Source: Streptomyces globisporus (GTDB taxonomy: Bacteria; Actinomycetota; Actinomycetes; Streptomycetales; Streptomycetaceae). From it: a DNA stretch of 64,000 nucleotides. The stretch covers positions 186,001-250,000 of the forward strand of contig BMTG01000012.1 in the NCBI GenBank assembly GCA_014649555.1. The letters are read 5' to 3'. Shown here in pieces: positions 34,440-42,391 of the stretch (within the stretch, counting starts at the first letter, position 1; every line of letters begins with the position of its first letter). The translations under genes were made by a program, and so were the position numbers. The notes below the pieces were generated by a model. That model saw only the letters and a program-made list of their open reading frames with translations. It was not told the DNA's origin and did no database searches.

Positions 34440-36812
34440 ATGACGCCCTCCGCCACGTACCGGCTTCAGCTCCAGCCCGACTTCCCGTTCGCCGCCGCCG
34501 AGAAGGCCGTGCCGTATCTCGCCGCGCTCGGCGTCTCGCATCTCCACCTCTCCCCCGTACTGGAGGCGGTCCCCGGCTCCACCCATGGCTACGACGTGGT
34601 CGACCACAGCCGGGTCCGGGCGGAGCTGGGCGGTGAGGAGGGGCTGCGGTCGCTGGCCTCGGCCGCCCGGGAGCACGGGCTCGGGCTGATCCTGGACATC
34701 GTGCCCAACCACATGGCCGCCTCGCCCCGGCACAACCGCCGGCTGTGGGAGGTGCTGCGCGAGGGCGCCGCCTCCCCGTACGCCCGCTGGTTCGACATCG
34801 ACTGGGCGGGGGGCGGCGGCCAGGTGCTGCTGCCGGTGCTCGCCGGGCCGCTCGGCCAGGAGCTGGAGCACCTGGCCGTGGACGGGGAGGTGCTGCGCTA
34901 CCACGATCTGGAGTTTCCGCTCCGGGCCGGCACGGCGGACCTCCCGCTGCCTCGGCTCCTGGAGGAGCAGCACTACCGGCTCGGCTGGTGGCGGCTGGCC
35001 CGCACCGAGCTGAACTACCGGCGGTTCTTCACCGTCCCGGAGCTGATCGGGGTCCGCGTCGAGCACCCGGAGGTCTTCGAGGACACCCACGCCAAGGTCC
35101 TCGAACTGCTCCGCGACGGCGTCCTCGACGGGCTGCGCATCGACCACCCCGACGGCCTCGCCGCCCCCGCCGCCTATCTGGAGCGCCTGAACGAGGCCAC
35201 CGGCGGGCGCTGGACGGTGGTGGAGAAGATTCTCACCGGCGACGAGCACCTCCCGGCGGAGTGGGCGGTCGCGGGCACCACCGGGTACGACGCCCTGCGC
35301 CGGATCGACGGGCTGTTCACCGACCCGTCCGGAGCGGAGGAACTGGTCGGCCACTACCGGGAGTTCGCGGGGCCGCCCGGCGACCGGGGCGGCGACTGGA
35401 CGGCGACGGTGCGCCGCGCCGCGTACCGGGTGGTGACGCACGAACTGGCCGCCGAGACCGCGTGGCTGACCCGGCTGGCGGCCGCGATCTGCGACCGGGA
35501 CCCGGCGCTGCGGGACCACGCCCCGTGGGCGCTGCGGACGGCGATCCGGGAGCTGCTGGTGCGGATCCCGGTCTACCGGCCGTACGTCACGGCGGGCGAG
35601 CCGCCGAGCCGGATCGCCGAGGAGACGCTGACCGGGACGGCGGTACGGGAGGCGAAGACGGTGTTCTCCGTGCCGGAGGAGGCGGCGGCCGTCGATGTCG
35701 TACGGGATCTGGCGCTCGGGCGGCTCGGCGGCGGGGAGGAACAGGCGGCGTTCTGCGCCCGGTTCGCCCAGACCGCGTCCGCGCTGCACGCCAAGTCGGA
35801 GGAGGACACGGCGTTCTACCGGTACGTTCCGTTGATCTCGGCCACCGAGGTGGGCGGCGACCCGGGGCAACCCGCCGTGTCACCCGAGGAGTTCCACTCC
35901 TTCGCCGCCCGGATCGCCCGCGACTGGCCCGCCACCGGCACGGTCCTGACCACGCACGACACGAAGCGCAGCGCGGACGTCCGGGCCCGGATCGCGGTGC
36001 TGTCGCAGTGCCCGGAGCGGTGGGTGGCGCTCATGACGGAGCTGACCGCGGCGACGCCGGTCGCCGCCCCGGACCCCCAGCTGGCGTGGGTGGCTTGGCA
36101 GTCGGCGTACGGCTGCGCGGAGATTCCGCCCGACGAGCTGGGCGGGCGGCTGGAGCCCGCACTGCTGAAGGCGGTGCGCGAGGCGGGGCTTTTCACCAGC
36201 TGGACCGAGTCGGACCCGGCCTACGAGCGCGCGGTGTCGGACTTCGTCGCGGCCGGGCCGGGGGGCGGGGAGGGCGTGCTCCGGAGGCTGATCGCCGAGT
36301 TCGCGGACGCGCTCGCCCCGCATGTCCGGGCCCAGGTGCTGGGGGCGGCGCTGGTGCACCTGACGATGCCGGGGGTGCCGGATCTCTACCAGGGCACGGA
36401 GGGCGAGTACCTTGCCCTGGTCGACCCGGACAACCGGCGGCCGTTCCGGCGGCCGGACGTTCCTGACGAGAAGCAGGCACTGACGGCGGCAGCGCTGGGG
36501 CTGCGCCGCGAACTGCCTTTCGTGTTCGGCGAGTCGGGGACGTACGCACCGCTGACGGCGACCGGTCGGGCCGCGCCGCATCTGCTGGCGTTCTGCCGCT
36601 CGGGCGAGGTGGTCACGGCGGTGACCCGTCTGTCGCTGCGGCTGGCCGAGGGCGGGGGCTGGCGGGACACGGTGCTGGAACTGCCGGACGGGGGCCCGTG
36701 GCGGGATGTGCTGTCGGCGTCGCCCGGCCGGGAGTTCACGGGGGGCGCGGTGGCGGCGGGCGAACTGTTCGCCGAGCGGCCGGTGGCGCTGCTGCGGCGG
36801 GTGGGCGGCTGA
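34440..36812 (+). CDS. treY: Malto-oligosyltrehalose synthase
   Basis: TreY (790 aa) converts the reducing end of maltodextrin into a trehalosyl unit by intramolecular transglycosylation. The start MTPSATYRLQLQPDFPF is the GH13_26 N-terminus. Catalytic residues are Asp in DGLRIDHPDG, Glu in VVEKILTGDE and Asp in TTHDTKRSADVR. Length is normal for the family. It lies 82 bp after glgX on the same strand; its partner treZ lies 7 kb further on. Confidence 0.96.
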   Translation: MTPSATYRLQLQPDFPFAAAEKAVPYLAALGVSHLHLSPVLEAVPGSTHGYDVVDHSRVRAELGGEEGLRSLASAAREHGLGLILDIVPNHMAASPRHNRRLWEVLREGAASPYARWFDIDWAGGGGQVLLPVLAGPLGQELEHLAVDGEVLRYHDLEFPLRAGTADLPLPRLLEEQHYRLGWWRLARTELNYRRFFTVPELIGVRVEHPEVFEDTHAKVLELLRDGVLDGLRIDHPDGLAAPAAYLERLNEATGGRWTVVEKILTGDEHLPAEWAVAGTTGYDALRRIDGLFTDPSGAEELVGHYREFAGPPGDRGGDWTATVRRAAYRVVTHELAAETAWLTRLAAAICDRDPALRDHAPWALRTAIRELLVRIPVYRPYVTAGEPPSRIAEETLTGTAVREAKTVFSVPEEAAAVDVVRDLALGRLGGGEEQAAFCARFAQTASALHAKSEEDTAFYRYVPLISATEVGGDPGQPAVSPEEFHSFAARIARDWPATGTVLTTHDTKRSADVRARIAVLSQCPERWVALMTELTAATPVAAPDPQLAWVAWQSAYGCAEIPPDELGGRLEPALLKAVREAGLFTSWTESDPAYERAVSDFVAAGPGGGEGVLRRLIAEFADALAPHVRAQVLGAALVHLTMPGVPDLYQGTEGEYLALVDPDNRRPFRRPDVPDEKQALTAAALGLRRELPFVFGESGTYAPLTATGRAAPHLLAFCRSGEVVTAVTRLSLRLAEGGGWRDTVLELPDGGPWRDVLSASPGREFTGGAVAAGELFAERPVALLRRVGG

Positions 36813-36933
36813 GCAGGCGGCCCCGGAGGGCGGCGGCGCGTCCCCGGGGAGGGGCCCGCCCTGGGTGTGCGCGGTCGGCCCGCGCCCCGCGCGGGGTGCC
36901 GGGGCATGCGCGGTCGGCCCGCGCTCCCGCCCC

Positions 36934-37968
36934 TCAGGACGGGCGTACGAGCAGGGCGCGCGGACCACGGGTGAGGAGGCCTCCCGCCACCGGGCGGAAG
37001 CCGTCGGCCCAGCGGAGGCCGGGCATCGCCGTCAGCAGGGCGCGCAGGCCGTGTTCGGCCTCCAGCCTGCCGAGGAGGGCGGCCGGGCAGCCGGCCGGAC
37101 CGATGAGCAGCGGGTCGGCGTCGGCGCGCAGCGGGTCGAACCGGTCGGGTGCGGCGAACCGGGCCGGGTCGCGGCCCGCCGCGCCGATGAGGCAGGCGAC
37201 GGGTGCGTCGGCGGGGAGCGTGCCGCCGCTGACGGCGACCTCGGTGCGGGTGCGGCGCAGCACGATCTGGACGGGGGGATCGCGGCGCAGCGTCTCGGCC
37301 CAGGCCCGCCCGAGCAGCGATCCGGAGCCTTCGCCGCACGCTTCTCCGGCGGTCGCGGCGCCCAGCAGGTCGGGGTCGTCGAGCATGTTCGCGAGGAACG
37401 AGGCGAGGGCGTGCTCGCGGAGCGCGGTGGACCCGGTGCAGTCACCGGCTCCACCGGGGGCACGCCGATGGCGGGCGCCCCGGGGCGCGGAGCTCAGGTC
37501 CTGGTGGGCGAGCCCGGCCGCGGCGGCGGCGGCCCCGGCGGGCAGCCACCGGCAGAAGTCGGCGACCAGATCCGCCCGGTCGCGTCCGGCGATCCGGCGG
37601 GCCAGGACGTACGCGGTGCGCTCGACTGCGGGGGCGGCGGTGCTCCACGGCACGGTGAGCGGGCCGCAGACCAGGCTGCCCCGGCAGAGGCCGAGCGGGA
37701 CGGGGGCCCGGCCGCGCGGGGCCCCGTCGTGCGGGTAGCCGGTGAACCGGGGGTCCGTGAGGGCCAGGGCCACATCCCCGTACCGGCTCAGCAGCCAGGC
37801 GCCGAGGGCCGGGTCGTAGCCGAGGGGGTAGTCGGTGCGCAGCAGGCGGTAGAGGCGCAGCCGGTACGGATCCGTCGTGGCTCCCGGCGCCAGCAGACCC
37901 GGCAGGCCGCCGGAGAGCCGGTGCGGACGACGGGCGGCGGGCAGGGCGTCGGGGCGTTCGACCGGCAT
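36934..37968 (-). CDS. Atypical, shortened cytochrome P450
   Basis: A 344-aa protein with P450 C-terminal features: ExxR as E225-TL-R228, the GRDPARFAAPDRFDPLR meander near 265 and a Cys294 in LLIGPAGCPAALLGRLE at the haem-ligand position. The usual FGxGxHxCxG loop is shortened and lacks its His, and no I-helix AGxxT motif can be found; the region from about 160 to 215 is Ala/Gly-rich instead. It is 50-60 residues shorter than normal. It may be a degenerate or non-monooxygenase P450. AGGGGG precedes the ATG. Confidence 0.75.
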   Translation of the reverse strand: MPVERPDALPAARRPHRLSGGLPGLLAPGATTDPYRLRLYRLLRTDYPLGYDPALGAWLLSRYGDVALALTDPRFTGYPHDGAPRGRAPVPLGLCRGSLVCGPLTVPWSTAAPAVERTAYVLARRIAGRDRADLVADFCRWLPAGAAAAAAGLAHQDLSSAPRGARHRRAPGGAGDCTGSTALREHALASFLANMLDDPDLLGAATAGEACGEGSGSLLGRAWAETLRRDPPVQIVLRRTRTEVAVSGGTLPADAPVACLIGAAGRDPARFAAPDRFDPLRADADPLLIGPAGCPAALLGRLEAEHGLRALLTAMPGLRWADGFRPVAGGLLTRGPRALLVRPS

Positions 37969-38244
37969 CCCGCACCCCCTGGAGTCGGTGCGCCGGTGGT
38001 CGGCGCGCGTCCTCCCAGCGGACCACCGACGGGGGCGCGCCGCAGTCGGCGTGCGGCCGTTCGGGTGAGGGTTCGCCGGGGCGCAGGGGGCGGATTCCGG
38101 CGGTGGGCAGGGCGCCGAGCAACTCCGTGAAGGCCGCCGACACCCCGGCGTGAGGTAAGCCCGGGCAGGAGGCCGGACTCAGCCGGGACGGAGGTCGGCA
38201 CCCGGACAGACGGCACGCCGGGACCCTGCGGCAGGCGACCGGAA

Positions 38245-39003
38245 TCAGGCAGACGGAAGACCGGGCCCCTGCGGCGGGCGGTCCGAGCCCGGCTGCGCAT
38301 GGTCGGAGCCCGGCTGCGAGCGGTCGGGCCCGTTCGACGGAAGCTCAGGAGCGTGCGGCGGAAGCTGGGGCGGAGCGGCGGCGGGCGGCCGGGGTGCGTG
38401 CGGCGGCAGTTCGGGCAGGCGGTCCTGCGGCCGGGACGGCTGCGCCGGAAGCCGGTCCGGGGCGGTCAGGCGGAAGCTCATCCGGCCGAAGCTCACCTGG
38501 TCGCCGTCGCGCACCGGGATGGAGCCGACGAGCCGCTGGCCGTTGACGCAGGTGCCGTTGGTGGAGCCGAGGTCGCGCAGCACCCAGCGGCCGTTCTGCC
38601 CGGAGAGTTCGGCGTGCAGCCGGGAGACCGTCTCGTGGTTGAGGCGCAGGCCGTTCGTCGGGTCGCGGCCGATCAGCAGCGGATACGGGCCGGGCGCGGG
38701 GAGCAGCAGCTTGGGGAGCCGCTCGGTCTGCCAGGCGCGGCGCAGCCGCCCGGGGAAGGCGGAGATCCCGCCCACCGCGCGGACCAGCCCCGTCGACCAG
38801 CGGCCGCCGCTCTCCAGATCGGCGGTGAGGGCCGCCAGCTCCTCCGGGCGACGGGCGACGAGGGCGAGTTCCATACGCCGCATGAAGGTGTCGTGCGACA
38901 GCTTGCCCTGTGCGGCACCTTCTCTGAGCACGCCGACGACACGGTCGCGCTGGGCGTCCGACAGCCGCGCGGCACTCGTGTGGAACTCGAAGGAGGATGT
39001 CAC
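38245..39003 (-). CDS. DUF1707-FHA domain protein
   Basis: A 252-aa protein with an N-terminal DUF1707 (LSDAQRDRVVGVLREGAAQGKLSHDTFMRRMELAL, in parts, residues 14-50), an FHA domain (about 105-180) with the phosphothreonine-binding residues in GRDP, SRLHAEL and DLGSTNGTCVNG, and a Pro-rich tail with QPGSD repeats. There are no membrane helices. FHA domains read out Ser/Thr kinases; two such kinases lie 17-22 kb away, though no direct link is shown. Start is GTG at 39003. Confidence 0.9.
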   Translation of the reverse strand: MTSSFEFHTSAARLSDAQRDRVVGVLREGAAQGKLSHDTFMRRMELALVARRPEELAALTADLESGGRWSTGLVRAVGGISAFPGRLRRAWQTERLPKLLLPAPGPYPLLIGRDPTNGLRLNHETVSRLHAELSGQNGRWVLRDLGSTNGTCVNGQRLVGSIPVRDGDQVSFGRMSFRLTAPDRLPAQPSRPQDRLPELPPHAPRPPAAAPPQLPPHAPELPSNGPDRSQPGSDHAQPGSDRPPQGPGLPSA

Positions 39004-39145
39004 GTCGACGATTGTCGGGCCGAAGGGGCCGGAGTGTCCAGACGAGGCCCTGTTACCTCCCGCGCTGACCTGCGCCGCTTTCTCACGCGACGGGTGCCGG
39101 GCCCCCTTGCTAGGGTCTGCCGCTCACCCACCACGAGGAGACCGT

Positions 39146-40123
39146 GTGCCCCCTGCGCCATCCCGCCTGACGTTCCGTCCGCTGTCCGGACCTGGCGAAC
39201 TCGACCTGTTTTGCCGCCTTTCGTACGTGCTCGACCATGAGCTGGCCGACGACCTCGCCACCGGACTCCGGCTCCCGGAGTGGATGTGGGTCGCCCTGGA
39301 CGGCGAGCGGGTCGTCGCCAGGGCCGCCTGGTGGACGAACGCACCGGGCGGCGAGCCGCTGGCGCTGGACTTCTTCGACCTGGACGACGCGCTGCCCGCC
39401 CCGGATCGGGTCGAGATCGGCGTCCGGCTGCTGGAGACGGCGACCAAGGCCGTGGTTCCGGCCGGTGCGCAGCGGCCGGAGTACGGGCGGTTCGTCCCGC
39501 CGGACTGGCGCGAGGACCCGGTGGCCCGGGAGGCCGTCGGGGCCCGGATCGCGGCGGCGGAGGCGACCGGGGCGCGGATGCTGGTGGAGCGGCTGCGGTT
39601 GGAGTGGCGGGCCGGTACGCCGGTGCCCGGGGACTCCGGCCGGCTGGTGTTCCGTCCGGTCACCGGCCGGGAGGATCTGCTGGCGCTGATGACGCCGGTG
39701 ATGGAGGGCACCCTCGACGCCCACGGGCAGGAGGACCTGGCGTCCGGGCTCGACGCCCGCGCGGCGGCCGAGAAGCACTACGACGAGGAGCTGGCGGGGT
39801 ATGCGACCCCGATGACCTGGTGGCGGATCGCCGAACTGCCCACCGGCGAACCGGTCGGCTTCGTGATCCCGGCCCGCAACAACTACCACCCGATCATCGC
39901 GTACATCGGGGTGCTGCCCGCCCGGCGCGGCCAGGGGTACATCGACGATCTCCTCGCCGAGGGCACCCGGGTACTGGCGGCCGAGGGCGTGGAGCGGATC
40001 CGGGCGGCGACCGACCTCGGCAACGTACCGATGGCGAAGTCCTTCGAGCGGCTCGGATACGTCAACTTCGAGCGGGCGTTCAACATGACGTGGGACGCGG
40101 AGAAGGGTCAGGCCGAGGGCTAG
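39146..40123 (+). CDS. Tandem-GNAT acetyltransferase
   Basis: A 325-aa protein with an N-terminal GNAT-like half (FRPLSGPGELDLFCR to MWVALDGERVVARAAWW) and a complete C-terminal GNAT domain whose acetyl-CoA loop is VLPARRGQGYIDDLL near residue 255, followed by DLGNVPMAKSFERLGYVNF. GTG at 39146 has GAGGAG five bases upstream. It is paralogous to the next gene, sharing the same layout, so the pair arose by duplication. The substrate is unknown. Confidence 0.88.
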   Translation: MPPAPSRLTFRPLSGPGELDLFCRLSYVLDHELADDLATGLRLPEWMWVALDGERVVARAAWWTNAPGGEPLALDFFDLDDALPAPDRVEIGVRLLETATKAVVPAGAQRPEYGRFVPPDWREDPVAREAVGARIAAAEATGARMLVERLRLEWRAGTPVPGDSGRLVFRPVTGREDLLALMTPVMEGTLDAHGQEDLASGLDARAAAEKHYDEELAGYATPMTWWRIAELPTGEPVGFVIPARNNYHPIIAYIGVLPARRGQGYIDDLLAEGTRVLAAEGVERIRAATDLGNVPMAKSFERLGYVNFERAFNMTWDAEKGQAEG

Positions 40124-40171
40124 GACCAGCGCTGGGGTGGTCCGCATCGGCTTCCCTGATATTCGGTGGAC

Positions 40172-40220
40172 GGCGGGCGTCGGCGTTGGCTACGGTCTGC
40201 TCCGACATCCGACGCCCGTC
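40172..40220 (+). terminator. Hairpin between the two GNAT genes
   Basis: A 10-bp perfect stem CGGGCGTCGG / CCGACGCCCG (40174-40183 and 40209-40218), extendable by a G-T and a G-C pair, has a 25-base loop. It begins about 50 bases after the first GNAT stop. It may terminate that transcript, or act as an attenuator for the second GNAT gene. Confidence 0.5.
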
Positions 40221-40239
40221 GTGGAAGGAGGCGAAAGAC

Positions 40240-40326
40240 ATGCGCGCGAACAGCCGCACCAGCATCCGCAGCACATCACTTTCGCGCTCCCGTCCCGTCC
40301 GCCGGGCGGTGTCGGACCTCGTCTGA
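40240..40326 (+). CDS. Putative 28-aa leader peptide
   Basis: A mini-gene with an excellent ribosome binding site (AAGGAGG at 40225-40231, eight bases before the ATG) encodes 28 residues rich in Ser and Arg (RSTSLSRSRPVRR). It ends 36 bases before the second GNAT gene, which has a weaker binding site, and follows a hairpin. It could be a uORF or leader that couples or attenuates GNAT expression, or a small peptide. No family is recognised. Confidence 0.5.
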   Translation: MRANSRTSIRSTSLSRSRPVRRAVSDLV

Positions 40327-40362
40327 CCGGGAGCGCGGTATTCCGTCCCGGAGGACACCTTC

Positions 40363-41274
40363 ATGACCGAGCTGGTCATCCGCGCGCTCACGCCGAGCGA
40401 CGCCGCTCTCTTCACCACGTTCGAGGACAACCCCTTCGTCGGCCGGGCCGCCTTCGGCCACCGCTACACCTCGACCGCCGACGGCGGCGAATACCGCCCC
40501 GACTGGACCTGGGTCGCCCTGCGCGACGGCAAGATGGTCGCCAGGGCCGCCTGGTGGGGCGGGCCCGAGGACACCGAGCCCGTCGTCCTCAACTGGTTCG
40601 ACTTCGCGGACGGGGAGGCGGATGCGGGCGCCGAACTCCTGCGCCGCGCCCCGTTCGACAAGGAGTACGAGCTGATCGCGCCCGCCGGCTGGCGGGACGA
40701 CCCGGCGGTGCGGGCCGCCGTCGAGGAGCGGGTCGTCGCCGCTACGGCGGCCGGGATGAAGCCGCTGGTCGAGCGCTACCGCTACCGCTGGACCCCCGGC
40801 TGCCCGCTGCCCGAACGGACGGGCCGGCTCACCTACCGCCCCGAGCCGGACGACGAGGTCGTCCTCGATGTGCTGCGCCGGGTGCACTCGGCCACGCTGG
40901 ACGCCCACGCCCGCAAGGCCATCGAGGGCCCCGGCGGTCTGGAGGCGGCGGCGCGCGAGGAGTTGGAGTTCTTCCACTGGTGCCCCTCGCCGAGGGAGTG
41001 GTGGCGGCTCGCGTACACCCCGGACGGGGAGGTGGCGGGCATCCAGGTGCCCGCGCACAACCCGTCGGGGCCCTGCGTCGGTTTCATCGGTGTCGTACCC
41101 GAGGCGCGCGGCAACGGGTACGGCTACGACCTGCTGGTGGAGTGCACACGCTTCCTGGTCGAGCAGGGCGCCGAGTTCGTCGCGGGGGCGACGGACCAGG
41201 GGAACGCGCCGATGGCCGCCGCGTTCGCCCGGGCCGGATACCCGGTCATCCAGGAGTGGGTCCATCTGGAGTGA
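40363..41274 (+). CDS. Tandem-GNAT acetyltransferase, paralogue
   Basis: A 303-aa protein with the same two-half GNAT layout as the preceding gene: WTWVALRDGKMVARAAWW corresponds to its paralogue's WVALDGERVVARAAWW. The acetyl-CoA loop is VVPEARGNGYGYDLL near residue 250, then DQGNAPMAAAFARAGYPVIQEW. It is preceded by a putative leader peptide gene. Its 3' end overlaps the convergent fucosidase gene by 29 bp, so both stops lie inside the other gene. Confidence 0.88.
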   Translation: MTELVIRALTPSDAALFTTFEDNPFVGRAAFGHRYTSTADGGEYRPDWTWVALRDGKMVARAAWWGGPEDTEPVVLNWFDFADGEADAGAELLRRAPFDKEYELIAPAGWRDDPAVRAAVEERVVAATAAGMKPLVERYRYRWTPGCPLPERTGRLTYRPEPDDEVVLDVLRRVHSATLDAHARKAIEGPGGLEAAAREELEFFHWCPSPREWWRLAYTPDGEVAGIQVPAHNPSGPCVGFIGVVPEARGNGYGYDLLVECTRFLVEQGAEFVAGATDQGNAPMAAAFARAGYPVIQEWVHLE

Positions 41275-42376
41275 GGGCGCCGGCATCCTCGGCCAGCCAC
41301 TCCAGGCGGAGTCGCTGCTCGGCGGGGATCGCCGCGTCCTCGCCGCGCGGCCCCACGTTGAGCAGCACGTTGCCGCCGTCGGCCGCCGTGTCGCGGACCA
41401 GTGAGGTCAGCGTCGCGCGGTCGATGAAGGCGTCGGGGCCGGAGTTGCGGTTGTAGCCGAAGCTGTGGTCGACGCCCCGGGTGATCTCGTACGGATCGGA
41501 GCCCTCGTAGCGGGCGTACTCCGGCGTACGGAAGTCGAAGACGGGCGGTGTGCGCGGGACGAAGCCTTCGCCCTGCGCCACCGTCCGGCGGTCCCACCAG
41601 TTGTACAGTGCCTTCGCGCCCGGCAGGCCCAGGCCTCGCCAGTGCGGTGCGTAGGGCAGCAGGCGGTCGTTGACGACGCCGTGCGGGACGGTGAAGCGGT
41701 AGAAGTCGACGAGTGAGCGGATCTCGTCGGCGGAGCCGGGCCAGGCGATGTCGTTCCAGAGGATGTCGGGCCGGTAGCGGCGGATCAGCTCCCGCATCTG
41801 CGCGTCGGCGTAGGCGGGGTAGCGTCCGCGCGGGACGGCGGAGAACATGTCGGCCGCCGTGCCGATGGGCCGGTCGTCGAAGGTCCAGTCGAGTCCGCCG
41901 GAGTAGTAGACGCCGAAGCGCAGGCCCTCGGCCCGTACGGCTTCGGCGAACTCGCCGACGACGTCCCGGGTGGTGTGCCAGCCGGTGCGGTGCGGGTTCT
42001 GTGTCTCGGAGGGCCAGAGGCAGAACCCGTCGTGGTGCTTGGTGACCAGGACCGCGTACCCGGCCCCCGCCTCGCGGAAGGAGCGGGCCCAGGCGGCCGG
42101 GTCCCAGCCGGCGAGCCCGTCCTCGAAGTCGCGGCCGAAGTCGGTGTAGGGGCGGTTCCCGTAGGTGGAGCGGTGGTGGGCGGCGACCGGGGAGCCGGGG
42201 AAGCGGAGCGCGTTCTCGTACCACTCCGCGTACGAGGTCCAGCCCAGCGGCGCACGCCGGCCCGCCGCCGGGAGTTCGGCGGCGGGGGCGTAGGGCGGGG
42301 CCCAGCCGGGAACGGATGCGGGTGTCCAGTGAACGAAGATCCCCAGTTGGGCCCGGGACCACCATGAAGCGACCAT
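41246..42376 (-). CDS. Alpha-L-fucosidase (GH29)
   Basis: A 376-aa GH29-type glycosidase without signal peptide, so cytoplasmic. It begins ASWWSRAQLGIFVHWTPASVPG, and contains YAVLVTKHHDGFCLWPS and the nucleophile Asp in PDILWNDIAWPG near residue 210. It retains a retaining-fucosidase layout but lacks C-terminal domains. Only 15 bp separate it from the GH1 gene upstream, suggesting an operon for plant-derived or host oligosaccharides. Confidence 0.9.
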   Translation of the reverse strand: MVASWWSRAQLGIFVHWTPASVPGWAPPYAPAAELPAAGRRAPLGWTSYAEWYENALRFPGSPVAAHHRSTYGNRPYTDFGRDFEDGLAGWDPAAWARSFREAGAGYAVLVTKHHDGFCLWPSETQNPHRTGWHTTRDVVGEFAEAVRAEGLRFGVYYSGGLDWTFDDRPIGTAADMFSAVPRGRYPAYADAQMRELIRRYRPDILWNDIAWPGSADEIRSLVDFYRFTVPHGVVNDRLLPYAPHWRGLGLPGAKALYNWWDRRTVAQGEGFVPRTPPVFDFRTPEYARYEGSDPYEITRGVDHSFGYNRNSGPDAFIDRATLTSLVRDTAADGGNVLLNVGPRGEDAAIPAEQRLRLEWLAEDAGALTPDGPTPG

Positions 42377-42391
42377 GGCGGGAAGTATTGA

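Noticed and set aside
36867-36922. Two copies of a GC-rich 17-18-base segment (TGCGCGGTCGGCCCGCGC) between treY and the P450 gene
   Set aside because: They are short direct repeats in a convergent gap with no hairpin or gene, probably replication slippage only.
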